From Asterella californica (Eukaryota; Streptophyta; Marchantiopsida; Marchantiales; Aytoniaceae), in assembly GCA_036924285.1 (NCBI GenBank), contig JAYKYS010000004.1, forward strand, positions 1,860,001 to 1,924,000: a stretch of DNA of 64,000 nt, in the 5' to 3' direction. The stretch's first letter is position 1; every line of letters starts with the position of its first letter. Below, in pieces: positions 18,609-31,155 of the stretch. The notes beneath the pieces were generated by a model. It had not been told where the DNA came from and did not search any database. It was given only the letters and a program-made list of their open reading frames with translations. A program made the position numbers and the translations under genes.

Positions 18609-21600
18609 ATGGGGAAGTTACCAGTGTTTCATGGGAAGGACAATGAAGATGTAGAACCATTTGTACGAGACTTCAAAAGGGGTTGCATCGGAAACAACGT
18701 GAGAAGGAAGGAAGAATGGGTGTTGTTACTGCCGGAGTTTTTAGAAGATTTTGCTCTTACGTGGTATGAAGACCAAGTGAAGAGCCAGACACCTGGTGCA
18801 GTCGAGGACACATGAGAGACGTTGAGTAATGCACTCATCGAAGAATTTCTTCCAAAAGAGAGTTATGAGAAGCTCATGGTGGAGCTTACTCATTTGAAGC
18901 AACGGGACGACGAGAAAGTTCGGCAATATGCCGAAAGGGTGGATAAGTTGGAGCAACGGTTTCGAACGGTCCTACGGAAGAGTGGAGACAATGTGGAGTT
19001 AACAATGACGGGGATTGGAGCAGTGTTGACCAAGAACTTGGTGGGAGGGTTGAGGCCTTCAATTCGAACCCAAGTGAGGTACGAGAAGCCAACAACCAAA
19101 GCGGAGGCCATCAAGATAGCGACAAATATGGAAGAGAGTTTGGATGAAGGAGATATCATCCAACCTCATCATGCTGCTCTGGTGTCAACTCCGACTCCTG
19201 GTGTAGTCACAACGATCGCACCTGCACCATCACAATTGGTGGTTGCTTCAACGTCAGCTCCTACTCCAACGGTGGTGCCAAGACCGTTTGTCCCAACAAC
19301 GATGTCTACTGCCACCTCTGATTTTCATGCCGAGCTGAAGAGCATCACCGATACTCTTGCGGATCTCAAGATAAACGTGGTGCAGTTACGAGAATGGAGG
19401 AACAAAGGTGGAGGAGGAGGTCAAAGAGGTTACGACAACAATCCCAACCGAGGAAATCAAGGTAACTTTGGAGGCAACCAAGGTAACTTTGGAGGAATCA
19501 CTTGTTGGACGTGTGGAGGTTCTCATTTCTAGCGAAATTGTCCTAACAACGGAGCAAGAGGTGCCGAAGCTGTCAGAATGAATGTGGATGGAGGAAATCC
19601 ATCACAAGGACGAGACAAGGGGGTGGCTACTATCGATGTCGTGCGAGATCCCATCTACGAGAAAGGAGAGAGTTCAAACTCTTCTCATGCACCGGTGGAG
19701 CTTTTAGCTCAAGAAAGGAAAAGAACTAGATTTTCTGATGAATCGGTTTTCATGGAGGAATCAACTAGTAGAAGTAGTCGTTCGAGTAATGTTTCGAGTA
19801 CACCAAGGGAGCCAAGAAGGAAGCTGGGGATGGCAGATTTCACCATTTCATCTTCCCAAGCGGGATATGATGTGGTTGAAGATGTGGGTGCTCAGAAAGC
19901 CAACATCACTATTGGACAACTAATCGCACTTAATCCCAGCTTACGAAGAGAACTCAGAGGAGGACTGAGTTCTAAGAGAAGCAAGAAGAAGAAACCCAAG
20001 AGCAAGACATCAAAGTCTGTGGGAGTTGGTGTGGTGGATGTGCATGCTTCAGAGGTATGCACTAGGGCTTCAAAGATTGAAGTCCGGTTGAATGGTCACT
20101 ACGTCTCTGACGTATTGGTGGATGGAGGGTCGGCTGTAAACGCAATATCGGAGAGGTTGATGAAGAAGTTGGGGATGGAACCAACTCGCCCGGCTAGCAT
20201 TGTCGTGGGGATGGCTAACAAGCAACAGGTAAGACCTCTTGGTGTGTTAGAGAAGGTGGTCGTGTCTGTGATGGGAGTTCAAACGTTGATGTCCTTTCAA
20301 GTGTTAAAGGACTCTAGTTATGATTTGCTCCTAGGTAGGCCTTGGTTGAGAGCTGTGCACACCACTGATAGGTGGCACAAGGGATACTTACGGATTGGAC
20401 CTAGAGATCATAGAGTGATAGTTCCTCTCTCGGGTGTTGGAGTTGTGACTTCTGACTCTGATAGACCCACTAGTGACTACTGGGAATCTAATACGGAGGA
20501 CGATCAGAGTGTCTCGGAAATAGATACCGGAGATTCTTACGATCAAGAATCCTCGTCTGAGGACGAAGGATTTGGTCGAGATGAATCATTACATCAGCTT
20601 AGTGCTATTGACTTGTTGTCTCGACCAGCAGTGGAGAAAGATCCTGACAAAGAAGAGTTGAGTGAGGCAGAGATTGTGAGAAGACTCTCTACCCTGAAGT
20701 TTGGTATCAATGTCACTCAAGAAGAGAAAAGTAGATTCCTAGATATATTTCGAAAATAAATCCATGTGTTTGCTTTCAGCTACAAGGATTTGAAGGAGGT
20801 GACTCTCGAGACTCATCGAATCGAATTGGAGGAGCACGCAAGACCAGTTCGACAGAAGCAGAGAAGGATCAATCCCACAACGGCAATGATGGTCAAGGAG
20901 GAGATAGACAAGTTGAAGGAGGCGAGTTTCATCTATGAGGTGGAGAACTCAGAATGGGTTTCACCCATTGTGATTGTCAAGAAGAAGAATGATAAGCTGA
21001 GAGTGTGCATAGACTATAAGAAGCTGAATGCAGTTACCAAGAAGGATTATTATCCTCTACCATTTATAGATGAGATTTTGGAGGAAGTTGCTGGTCATGA
21101 GTGGTACAGCTTTGGTGATGGTTATAGTGGGTATAACCAGATCAAGATAGCACAGGAGTACCAACAGTTGACTACTTTCACTACTCCTTGGGGAACATTT
21201 GCATTTCGGATGACGCCATTCGGATTGTGTAATGCTCCGGCCACGTTTCAAAGGTTCATGAACAAGGTGTTTGAACCATTCATAGGGAAGTTTGTTCGGG
21301 ATTTCATTGACGATTTCTGTGTATACGGACGAAAGGAGGACCACTTTGATCATGTGATCAAAGTTTTGCAGCGGTTGGAGCAAGCCAACGCTTCTCTAAA
21401 TCCAGAGAAGTGCATCTTTGGCTGCGAAGAAGGTCTGCTGTTAGGGCACATCATTTCCAAGAATGGGATTGCGGTAGATCCTGAGAAGGTGAAGAAGATT
21501 GTGGATCTTCCATTTCCGATCAACTTGACAAAGTTGAGGCAGTTTCTTGGCATGGTTGGATATTATCGTAGGTTTGTCTTTTCCTTCTCAAACAAAGCAA

Positions 21601-23494
21601 TAGCTTTGACTATGTATATGAAGAAGGGAGTTGAGTTTGACTTGATAGTGCATGATCAGAAGGCAAAAGAAGCATTTGAGGAGCTGAAGAAGGCATTGGT
21701 GACAGCTCCTATACTTGTTAAACCTGAGTGGAGTAAAGCATTTATTCTGTATACGGATGCCTCCAATGTAGCAATCGGATGTACATTAAGTCAGCTAGAT
21801 GGAGATGGGCATGATCATCCTATAGCTTATGCTAGTAGGCAGATGGTTCCAGCGGAGAAGAATTACTCCGTGACTGAACGAGAAGGATTAGCGGTGATCT
21901 TTGGATTGAAGAAATTTCGACACTACTTGCTAGGAGGGAAATTTTCCATAGTCACAGATCACAAGGCTTTACAGTATATCTTTAATAAGCCTAATGCCGA
22001 AGATCGTATTACACGTTGGAAGATCCTTCTAACAGAATACGATTATGTGATCGAAGATAGACCAGGGAAGAAGCATGCGAATGCTCATCTTTTGTCAAGG
22101 GCTTATGATGATGAGGGAGAAGAACCGTTTGATGATTCATTTCCAGACGAGCATCTGATGACCATCACAAGCATCGAGGAGATACCGGACGAGTACAAGG
22201 AAATCTGGAGTTTTCTTGTAGATGGCTCTTTTCCAGAAGGTATGCATACCCGAGAACGTAACGCGTTGATCAAGAGATGCAAACCTTACACCATGGTGGA
22301 GGGAATTCTGTTTCATCAAGGAGCAGATGGGTTACTAAGGAGAGCAGTTGGTCAGAAGGAGGCATTCAAGCTAATGCACGAGTTTCACGACGAAACTGTT
22401 TGCGGAGGTCACTTTGCTGGTAAGATAACAGCCTTCAAGATTTTGGATGCGGGTTATCACTGGAGAGGGATTTTCAAAGAGTGTTTAGACTATTGCAAAA
22501 CTTGTGACGTATGTCAAGCATTTGCTCTAAAGTCTACTAGAACACCTCCGTTAAGATCAATTCCAGTATTAGGGCCGTTTGAGAAATGGGGTATTGACTT
22601 TGTAGGTCCTCTTAATAAGACACCTCGAGGCAATAGATACATTGTAGTCGCCACTGACTATTGTACCAAGTGGGTAGAGGCTAGACCTTTGAGAGAGACC
22701 AATGAAACAGAAGTCGGTAGATTCTTATGGGAGAGGATCATCACGAGATTTGGATGTCCGTTAGAGTTGGTCTCAGATAGAGGAGGAGAGTTTGTAGGGA
22801 GCATGACTACTGCTATGTTACAACACTTTTCTATCAAGCCACGAGTAACGACCTCATACAAACCAAATGCTAATGGTCTTGCGGAGAAGACCAATCTTAC
22901 ACTTTGTATGATGCTCGCCAAAGATGCTGGTGTTGAAACTGCGAAACATACTTGGGATAAGAGGCTACATGCCATCTTATGGGAGTACCGAACGACAACA
23001 AAGACTTCTATTGGATACTCCCCATTTCGACTGGTTTATGGAGTGGAGTCCAAGTTGCCGATCCAATTTGAATTGGATACTTTTCAAACTATTCAACGAA
23101 AGTTGAAGAGGTCTAGAGGAGAAGACGTGGTCAGATCAAGAAGGGAGCAACTCATGGAGTTGGAAGAGACCCGAGCGGTAGCAATGATCCGGATGGAACG
23201 AGCTCAGGCGTATCAAAAGAAGAGTTACGACAAACGGTTGGGCAAGAGGGAGTTAAAACCTTTTCAAGTTGGAGATTGGGTTATGTTGTATGATGCTATC
23301 AGATTCAAGAGGCTAGGAAGAAGTTTCTTCCGAGATATTTTGGTCCTTTTGTTGTAGATAAGGTGTGGAGCAACTTCACATATGACCTTCAGGAGCTGAG
23401 AGGAAGGAGATTTGATCGAGTAAATCATGACAAGTTGAAGTTGTTTCATCGACGAAAGTTCTCTCTTCACTCCGAGGACGGAGCGAAAATTTAG
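18609..23494 (+). pseudogene. Near-complete gag-pol polyprotein of A2
   Basis: A single ~1.6-kilocodon frame with four stops and one frameshift. Gag starts MGKLPVFHGKDNEDVEPF, and TGA at 18813 (TGG in A1) interrupts it. The knuckle CWTCGGSHF-RNC has a TAG at its Gln (near 19530). Protease has VLVDGGSAVNAI (Asp near 20121). TAA at 20757 (TAT in A1) precedes an intact 863-codon stretch (20766-23357) covering RT (FIDDFCVYG near 21303), RNase H (ILYTDAS, near 21747) and integrase (GGHF...CDVCQ; D,D,E; 22370-23000). A 1-nt deletion near 23312 shifts the frame at the GPF motif. The order and the RT/integrase motifs resemble Athila/Tat elements. Confidence 0.93.
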
Positions 23495-23497
23495 TCC

Positions 23498-23507
23498 GGG
23501 GGTAAAA
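23498..23507 (+). other. Polypurine tract of A2
   Basis: GGGGGTAAAA, immediately upstream of the 3' LTR. Confidence 0.5.
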
Positions 23508-24427
23508 TGTAACGACCTATGTTACACATAGGAAGTTTGTCTATTAGTAAGGTGTTTAGTTCTAACTAAGTGTTGAGAATGTTTATTTGCTGCCAAAGTA
23601 CTTTCAGGAGGTATCAAGTTAGTCATGACTAGCTAAAAGTTAGTTATGGTTAAACTTAGCTGTACTTTTGGCAGAATTCAGATATTTGCTAAAGAGTGAG
23701 TACTACTATCTTGTCATCTTGTCTAAAAGGTAGAAAGGAGGTGGAAAGTATCCCTTATCTCCTTTTTGACTTGATATTAGTGGTTGGATTAAAGTTGTGG
23801 ACTTTGTGGGCATTAAAAACAAGAAAAGATTCCACATGTTTCCTTTTTAGTGGGTCCTAGTGTAGAGGGGGGGTGGAAATTCGAGATTCCTTGAGAATAT
23901 TCTAGAATCCTTCTAGAAGTTGTTGACTTTGAAGGAATAAGCCCATGTGAAAAGGTAAAAAGCCCATGTGATTAATGCTTTTACCTTAAGTAATATCTTA
24001 GTAAAACCCGGTAAAAGTAGTTACGGCTGAGTTACCGAGGGTACCAAAGTAAAAACCTAGAATGTATAAATAGAGGAGTAGAGAAGAGCTCCTCATCCTT
24101 GTTTTCACATTGTCGTAATGACAACTTGAGTAATATAGAGAGTATGGGATATTTTTAGCATGTGAGAACTTGAGAGACGTCGTTAGAATGGAGGATTTTA
24201 GTTGATGTGTTTAAGGAGATTTTTAGTTGATAAGTTTGTGGGTGTATGAATGAGTGAACTCAGCATTTTCCCTTCAAGTTCATGGTGTGCTTCCATCAAA
24301 GCCATCAGAGGTGACTCCTGAGTGAGAGATAGGCCCGACATGTTGCAGATTCGTGGACGACGATCGTGGAGGTTGAGAGATCGGGGGGGGGGGGGTAGTT
24401 GATCGATAGGACCACGGAGGGTTTACA
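23508..24427 (+). repeat. A2 3' LTR
   Basis: A 920-bp LTR, TGTAACGACC to TTTACA, differing from its 5' partner at roughly 20 sites by eye. A run of G near 24384-24394 is expanded relative to other copies. Confidence 0.94.
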
Positions 24428-25680
24428 AGTCAGAGAGTAGATGATGAGTCTCCAGATCCTGAGGGTGGAGATGGTTATCCAGACCAGCGAGATATCCATG
24501 ATGATGTGACCGTGATGGAGTATCTAAGTACTGGTGTGGTAGTAGGCGCAGTAAGTGCCAAGGAGCGAGATCGTGTCCTTCAACGAGCGAAGAGATTTTG
24601 GCGAGAAGGACGACATGTACTTCGAGTGTGGGGTGATGGGAGGGTACGGATAGTGCCACATCCATCCTAGAGGGCACAGTTAGTACGACATGCCCATGAG
24701 GAGTTGGGACATTTTGGAGTGAAGCGTACGCATAGCTTACTCCAAGAACAGTATTGGTGGCGTGGTATGCACGTCGATGTGCAAAAGTTTGTTGCACGAT
24801 GTGTGGTTTGTGATCGAGTACAAGCATCATTTAATGCTCCTACTCCACAGTTACACTCCTTATCGATTATGGGGTTGGGTTACCGTTGGAGTTTGGATTT
24901 TGCGGGACCCTTACCGTTGACCGTACTTCACCACTGGTATGTGTTGGTGATGGTGGAGCACTTCTCCAAGTGGATTGACTTGGTGGCATTATCAGACAAG
25001 GCGAGTGAAAGGACATCGTACGTGTTCTTAGATCGAGTGCTGAGTCGTTTTGGAGCACCAGCTGAAGTGCTGACAGACCAAGGTACAGAGTTCCTTGATG
25101 AGTTTCAGGCCTTGTGTGATCAGGCGCTGATTGATCATCGGACTACATCTCGAGATCATCCTGAGGCGAATGGTTTGGCGGAGAGGGTAGTTCAAACGGT
25201 GAAGAGAGGATTGCGCAAGTATGGCTTGCAGAAGGGCCACTTGGGAGACTGGGATGTGCAGTTACCATGGTTGGCTATGGGTTATCGTTTCGGCCGACAA
25301 GCGTCTTTGGCTTCCTTCTCATCGTATTTTCTATTGTATGGCCGAGATCCAGATCTACCTTCGGCCATTCGTCGTGATTCTGCTGAGGTGCTGGACCTTC
25401 ATGATCCGGATATGTGGGTGAGAGCATGTTCTCTACGAGCAGAGACATTTCGGAGAGTTATGCCTATGGCTTTTGAGAACCTAGCGATTGTCAAGCATAG
25501 AGACACGTTGCGATATACGACTATCCGAGGAGGAGGTTATCGTCCGTCGATTCGCAGGTTTCATCTTGGCGATTATATCTATCTACAGCAGACTGCACCG
25601 ACGACATTGGACGTGACCGCATGGCGCACTATTTTACGAGTGCGTGAGGTGTTTGTGGTGCCCACAAATTACAGGGTTCA
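24428..25680 (+). pseudogene. Retroelement B1: integrase
   Basis: The frame resumes after the A2 insertion. A stop lies at 24668, then 24704-25726 is open. The HHCC finger (HAHEELGHFG...CVVCDR), the catalytic Asp in SLDFAGPL, Asp in LTDQGTEFLDEF and Glu in ANGLAERV are all present, followed by FLLYGRDPDLP and a C-terminal region (RFHLGDYIYLQQ). No chromodomain is visible. B similarity appears to end near 25680, where AT-rich sequence and then the GAAGAC-rich segment begin; no B 3' LTR is seen. Confidence 0.88.
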
Positions 25681-27463
25681 CGAATTTTTGAAATTTTTAA
25701 GATTAATAACTTGTTTGTATAACTGAAGAAGCGTTGTTACTTAAGATTACGTCTTCCTTAGCAGGAAGACGATCTTACGAACTTTTTGTAATAAGAAGTT
25801 GACTTCTTCGGAAGACGACCGTCTTCCGGGAAACGTCTTCTCGGCAGTGTCTTCGGAAGATGGAAGACGGCGGAAGACACGCATCTTCCAGAAGACGGCA
25901 ACCGCGAAAGCTTAAACCTGATAAAAGAGTGGGTGTACCTACTAGGTAACACCAAGGACGTAGGTAGGTCAGGTAGGTCATCTAGGGTCGAAACCCCTAA
26001 ACTGCGGGGAAGATGCGCAAGAAGCGCATTAGCAGATTTCCGACTTCCTGCAGCAGGAGCGTTTCTTGATTGAGAAGTTCGATTCGAGGGTGAGCCTTGA
26101 GTGAGGAGACAGCGAGGTGAAATCGAGTGAGGATTATGATCGATTCGAAACTAGCAAGAAGGCGAGATCGAATTGCTGAAGCGCAAGAAGCATAATAGGT
26201 GGAAGACGTTTTCTGTGAGCAACCGGAAGCTGACATTGGAGGGTGACTGAAGTGGAATCGAAGGTGGAATTGAGGCATAGCCAGAAGCTGACAGCGGAAG
26301 CAGCCTTGTGGGGTCGCACTGGAGCTGGAACCCGAACCAGAAGCGCGCAGAAGATCGAAGATAGCTCGGGAAGTCAACAGAAGACAGTAGAGGTTCTTCC
26401 CATGTTCTCTCCTTTGTTGGTATCCCCCGCGCTTCTCCAGTGGTTTGCAGGCAGCCTGATCGATCGATTCTCCCATCCCCATTTTCCTATTATGACAATG
26501 GACGCGGAAGCGCTGCCCAATTTCTGTCAGACATCTTCTTGCTTCTTCCCGAGTTCAATTCGAGCTTCCCTACTCCTAGCCCTCAAATTGGAGATCCCAG
26601 CTATCAATTTTCCTACCCTACCATCCCTCTACTCCCGAAACCTTGAACAGAAGACGCTTCGGAAGATTGGAACATCTTCGGAAGACTATCTTCGGAAGAC
26701 GCTTCAGTAGCTTGACTGTCTTCGGAAGTCGACTGTACCCAATTCGTATCAAGAGTGGATTTGCTTTGCTTTTGTGATAAGAGAGGCTTGGTACAAATTC
26801 CGAGTGGCTTGGTGAGTTGTTTGTTATTTCGAGAGGTTGGAAGACGGGAACTAGGCCTGTGCCTCCCAGTCTTCCAAGCTTCTCAAATCCACATCTTCCT
26901 AGAGAGACTAGAAGACTGGAAAGGCTGGCAAAATGCACGAGAAGACGTGAGGGTGCATTTTGGGTCTCTTCTATCCGATCCATAGCAGCTCATTCCTTCT
27001 TCTTCCCGAACTTAGGAGAGAGTCGTGAGAAGTCTTGCTGGCAGAATCTGGAGAGAATGGTCGAGGGTCATGTCTTCCCACCGAGCAGCAAGCTTCTTCT
27101 GAGTGTGTATGAGAGGTGAGAAGTCAGAAGAACATAGTGCAATTGTCTTGAGTCTGTTGTGAGGATAGATTGCGCGTAGGAAGAAGAAGACAGGTGAGAC
27201 CAATGAAGGGAAGCCTGACTTTGGGAGGTCTTCCGGGAAAGACATTAAATCGGAAACTGTTCCAGGTGTCTTCTCAGAGGTCACTGTCACCGCAGGAGCT
27301 CGCAACCATCTTCTGAACCTATTATGCACTCTACGTTTCGCAAATCTTGTATCTTCTGATAGGAAGTAGGATGTAATGCAAGGTGGGTTGTCTTCTTGGT
27401 AATCCATGCGAGGCCTTGCTTAGATAGGATTGTTTAGATATAGCTCGGAAGACGAGAGCTATC

Positions 27464-27529
27464 TAGAATCCCGGAAGACGGAGTAGCTGTTAGAATAACT
27501 GTTAGAATCCCGGAAGACGGAGTAGCTGT
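27464..27529 (+). repeat. 27-bp direct repeat, two copies
   Basis: Identical copies at 27464-27490 and 27503-27529, period 39 bp, each containing CCCGGAAGACGG. Confidence 0.85.
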
Positions 27530-27647
27530 CTTCTGGAAGACTAGTTTCGTCTTCTGAGAAGTAGAAGCTAGACTGTGGGCACTTGGGAAGGATTGAGCCT
27601 TCAGCTCACAGTGAGTACGTGTGGTTTAGTGCAACAGATCTTCCAGT

Positions 27648-28577
27648 ATGTTAATGCATCCTCGAGGGTTGGTGTTACCGGTAGCAGAGTTGGCCGAGGC
27701 CACACCCTTCCTCAAGGAGTTGGGTCTCGATTTCTTCCTATGGGATTGGAACCTCGCAGACCAGGGACTTCTGGAGGAGGTGTGGGCAGCGTTACCACCC
27801 CGCAACCGTGTACCTGCGAAGGCAGGAGTAGCTCGAGGAAGACCATCTTCCTGGACTGAAGATTGGTGGCGCAGGACCTTCCACAGGTCAGAATCCGAGG
27901 ACCGAGGGTATTGGCTCGAGAAGAAGATCTTGCCCAGGATCGTGAGTGAGTGGCATGTGCCCGGAAGCACAACTTGTCTCTTCTTGGAGGACAGGCAGGG
28001 GAGGAACGGGTGGAAGATCGAATCTTATCGGGAGCCGAAGAAGCGACTTCTAGAGAAGCTGTTTTTGCATCTCTTTCCCAAGGAGAAAGCGCAGAAGACA
28101 AGGTACCTGGGAGATCAGGACGTGGAGTTCCTGGAAGCAGTGGGGGATGAAGGAGTGCCCGTCAACTGGGGCTCATTCTTCCACATTTATGTACAGGCGG
28201 AGCTAGCGTACTTAGGTATCCCGGCAGGAGGACACTTGACACCTTTCCTCTGTTACTTGTACGTAGCCATGGGAGATCTCAGGGGAGATCAGTTGACGAA
28301 GTATGAGCCAACAGGGCAACAGGAGGCGAAGGAGGAGACCTCAGAAGACAATGATCGAGCAGCAGCCGCAACTCCCCCTCCCACTCTGATGTCGCAGCTG
28401 AGGCCCGACTCTCATCAGAAGACGCTTCTGGTGCGAGAAGACGAGTCTAGTGGGTCGAAAGACGCCACGCCTCCGAGGAAGATGGGTCCTAGAAGTGTAC
28501 CTAGGAAGACCATCTTTCTCATTCATTCGGGATCGGAGTCTGACTCACCGGAGGAATCCAAATTTAATTCAAGATAA
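27648..28577 (+). CDS. Hypothetical protein, 309 codons
   Basis: The longest ORF outside the retroelements and the only one in the GAAGAC-rich segment. It starts MLMHPRGLVLPVAELAEATP. The N-terminal two thirds are globular with many Trp and aromatic residues (WTEDWWRRTF, VNWGSFFHIYVQAELAYLG, FLCYLYVAMG). The last ~90 residues are polar and low in complexity (QQEAKEETSEDNDRAAAA, ESDSPEESK) and look disordered. It ends abruptly where AT-rich DNA begins, so the C-terminus may be truncated. The pattern NWGSFF...FLCYLYVAMG vaguely recalls gag-like or plant transposon-associated proteins, but I cannot assign a family. It could also be an exon of a larger element gene. Confidence 0.45.
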   Translation: MLMHPRGLVLPVAELAEATPFLKELGLDFFLWDWNLADQGLLEEVWAALPPRNRVPAKAGVARGRPSSWTEDWWRRTFHRSESEDRGYWLEKKILPRIVSEWHVPGSTTCLFLEDRQGRNGWKIESYREPKKRLLEKLFLHLFPKEKAQKTRYLGDQDVEFLEAVGDEGVPVNWGSFFHIYVQAELAYLGIPAGGHLTPFLCYLYVAMGDLRGDQLTKYEPTGQQEAKEETSEDNDRAAAATPPPTLMSQLRPDSHQKTLLVREDESSGSKDATPPRKMGPRSVPRKTIFLIHSGSESDSPEESKFNSR

Positions 28578-29790
28578 AATCATTCAAATTATAAATAAGA
28601 TCATACCATTGATGTTGGAACTGCTCTCAAGCATGACATATACTTTCCTTACAAGTGTGGTAGTCCAAACTGGCATATATCTTCCATAAATCTTTTTGTT
28701 GCACATCTAAGTTGTTCCAAGAAGAACAAGCTGTTGAGTTTGTACTAACATTATGATGAGAGTGCATTCGCTTGACAAAGTAGAGGTGAAAAAACATCTT
28801 TGTTTCACGACAAGAAATCCCACCTTCTTTTCCAATCTCTGTCTTCTTTTGAATTAAACTTAACTGAATGTTAGTTATGCAAATGTATAGCAATTAGAGT
28901 TTACTTTACTGTTCATTCAAAGAGAATCTACGGCTGTAATTAATTAGCTCGTTGGTTCAGATACGCTTAAGCAAAAACATGCATATAAAAGTTCATGGCT
29001 TCCTAGAATATTTCTTTTACCGTTAAGCAGTCACGAAACCACAAAAAATACCCGTAACTGAAAACTTTTTTACTTTTTACCTTCTCATTTGGCAATGAAA
29101 TATGACAGAGGAGATTGATTGAAAGCTATTAAGAGCTTTACATTTTGTGTTTTATTAGGGTGTATGAAATTTTAGGTTTCAATATTAAGTTTTCCAGAAC
29201 GTGATTTAAAGATTTCATCCTTCGAGTCTCCTCGGGGTAGCTTTTGAAGTACTCGTGTTTACATATATATGCAATTTTGATACTTTTTGATAATCTTTGA
29301 CAAGACGTTAGTCCGCTCAAACTGGATGTCAGTTGTCATGGATGTATCAGTTTTCCTCAGCAGTATATTCCTTTTTGAAAGTTTGGCACGTCTCCATCTA
29401 ACGAACCAAGTTAGTAATGAAAGATTTCATCATTGAGTCGAAACTGGATCGTCTTTACCACCTATTGCTTTCGGCCGAAATTACAAAGCAAGCGAAAGAA
29501 GCATATTGACTTTTATCCTATTCATACCCTTTTTTGTGGTTTAAGTATATTTTATCCTCACATACCTCTTATTAGAAAAAGCAAAACTATAATATGCCAT
29601 GATAATTTCCCTTCTTTGTCTCCAACTTTTCACCTATGAAACCTATTACTGGTACATTAAACCCTTGGCACGAGTATAAAAGCCTGAAAAGCAATATACC
29701 TTTCTCTCACAATGTACTTTAAGTTGCAGAGAATTAGAAACGCCCCTTCTACTGCCTCTTCAGAGAACCATGAGAGAATCATCATCTCCA
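28578..29790. other. AT-rich intergenic DNA
   Basis: No ORF above ~90 codons and no recognisable motif. The composition changes sharply from the preceding GC-richer segment at about 28560. Confidence 0.6.
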
Positions 29791-29796
29791 GTGCAT

Positions 29797-30336
29797 AGTG
29801 GGGAAAGAAATCATAAGTTGTTAACTCCGTTGGCTGTCGCTTTTGTAGCGGTATTGTCTGGAAACGGAAAAAAACCAGGAGCGAGTTTCAGCAGCCAAAA
29901 AATGTCTTTTATTTCGAAACGCCTTCTAGGTTGGAGCGAGAGGATGCTTGTATAACCGTCGTTGCATTCGGGAAAAAAGAGAAGAAGTTGGCAAGTCCTT
30001 TGCATGCCGTCTTTCTAGCAATAACGTCTACAAGCTGGGTGACAAGTTGGACTGACACTTATTGACGGGAAAAGAAAATCACAAGTTGCGAACTTGTATG
30101 ACTGCCGCCTTTGTAGCGGTAACGTTTGGAAACGAGGTAAAAACAGGACGCGAGTTTTGACAGCCAGCAAATGTCTTTTCTTTCGAGACGCCTTGTAGGT
30201 TGGACCGAGGGGATGCTTGTATGGCCGTCGTTGCATTCAGGAAAGAAGAGAACAAGTTGGCAAGTCCGTTGCTTGCCGTCTTTGTAGCGGTAACGTGTAC
30301 AAATTGGGTGGCAAATTGGGCTGCCACTAATTGATG
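29797..30336 (+). repeat. ~268-bp tandem repeat, two units
   Basis: TTGTAGCGGT-containing blocks recur at 29843 and 30111 (period 268), and the second half-block near 30013 and 30282 (period ~269). Each unit contains two related half-units with CAAGTTG...GCCG...TAGC motifs. Confidence 0.8.
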
Positions 30337-30370
30337 CTTGTTTGAGAACGCGTTGTAGGTCGGATCGAGG

Positions 30371-30506
30371 GGATGCTTCGATGGCCGTGCTTATTGTCAC
30401 GCATCGTTTTGCTCCTTCATTTGCGTACTTCGTCGAAGGGATGCTTCCATGGCCGTGCTTATTGTCATGCATCGTTTTGGTCCTTCGTTTGCATCACTCG
30501 TCGTTC
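30371..30506 (+). repeat. 68-bp tandem repeat, two units
   Basis: Units begin GGATGCTTCGATGGCCGTGC (30371) and GGATGCTTCCATGGCCGTGC (30439) and are about 90% alike by eye. The overlapping ORFs in this area are repeat artefacts. Confidence 0.8.
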
Positions 30507-31155
30507 GTTTTGTTGCTGCTCTAGGTTCGAGCGAGAGGATGCTCGGTTGCGCATGATTTTTCTCACCTATATTGGGAGACGCGTGCTATCGATCTTGTGC
30601 AGATCCTTGGTTTTCGTGCTCCATGAGCCACCACTTCTTGCACGAAAGAGGTGGTGGCTGACGATGTGAGACCGGTGATGAGATGGAATGGGACTGACAC
30701 TCGTATTGTTTCTTCTCGCTGCTGCGTTCGTTGCCGTCTTCTTTTCATGTTTCTTGCTACCGCTGGTGCGTGAGTTGCAGCGGTAGACGATTTCGGCGGT
30801 TGTCGAGAAAGCGGTGGTGGACTACGATGTCGGCCACGACGGGAGGCTGCCTGGTTTCTTCACATGCCTGTTGCGTTGTTGCTGTCCCTACTTTCTTGAC
30901 CTGCTTGCCATCTTCGATCCTTCACGGGAGACAGTCTTCGGACCTATACGCCTTTTCTTCACTGCTTTGCTTTTCACATTACTGCTGCGTCTGTCACGAT
31001 TTTCCGTTGCAGATGTCATCGTAAGCGGATGAGCGGGAGATACGGATGCCGATCGTACGTGCTTCTCACTCCGCTTCTTTTTCTGCACAGTCTGCTTTGC
31101 TCCTCTGCAGCATCCGATGTTTCATTGACGATGGTGCGTCAGTTGGCGGCAGCAG

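Larger units (their letters stand above)
15661..24427 (+). mobile_element. Ty3-type LTR retrotransposon, family A copy 2 (A2)
   Basis: The better-preserved A copy, 8.77 kb, inserted in the B1 element between RNase H and integrase. Its two LTRs share diagnostic variants (for example GGCTGAGTTACCGAGGG) not seen in the A1 LTRs, so they are a true pair from one insertion. Flanks are GGTC (15657-15660) and AGTC (24428-24431), a 4-bp target duplication with one mismatch. Five lesions break its coding frames. Confidence 0.95.
25681..28577. other. GAAGAC/GTCTTC-rich segment
   Basis: About 36 copies of GAAGAC or its complement occur by manual count in 2.9 kb; one or two are expected by chance. Densest stretches are 25750-25905, 26650-26735 and 27440-27560. 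Many are in the context CTTCGGAAGAC or CCGGAAGACGG. The upstream part (25681-27640) has no credible ORF. The downstream part is the 309-codon ORF, which also carries the motif. The base composition differs from both flanks, suggesting a separate inserted element. No terminal repeats were identified. Confidence 0.6.

Noticed and set aside
26243..26710. A 155-codon ORF in the GAAGAC-rich segment
   Set aside because: No domain; its composition reflects the repeated hexamer and overlapping ORFs exist on both strands.
29797..30506. CRISPR-like array
   Set aside because: The units are contiguous diverged tandem repeats with no spacers, in a plant genome.
30342..31024. Several overlapping Cys/Ser/Arg-rich ORFs
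   Set aside because: They occur in all frames across tandem repeats and have no recognisable domain.
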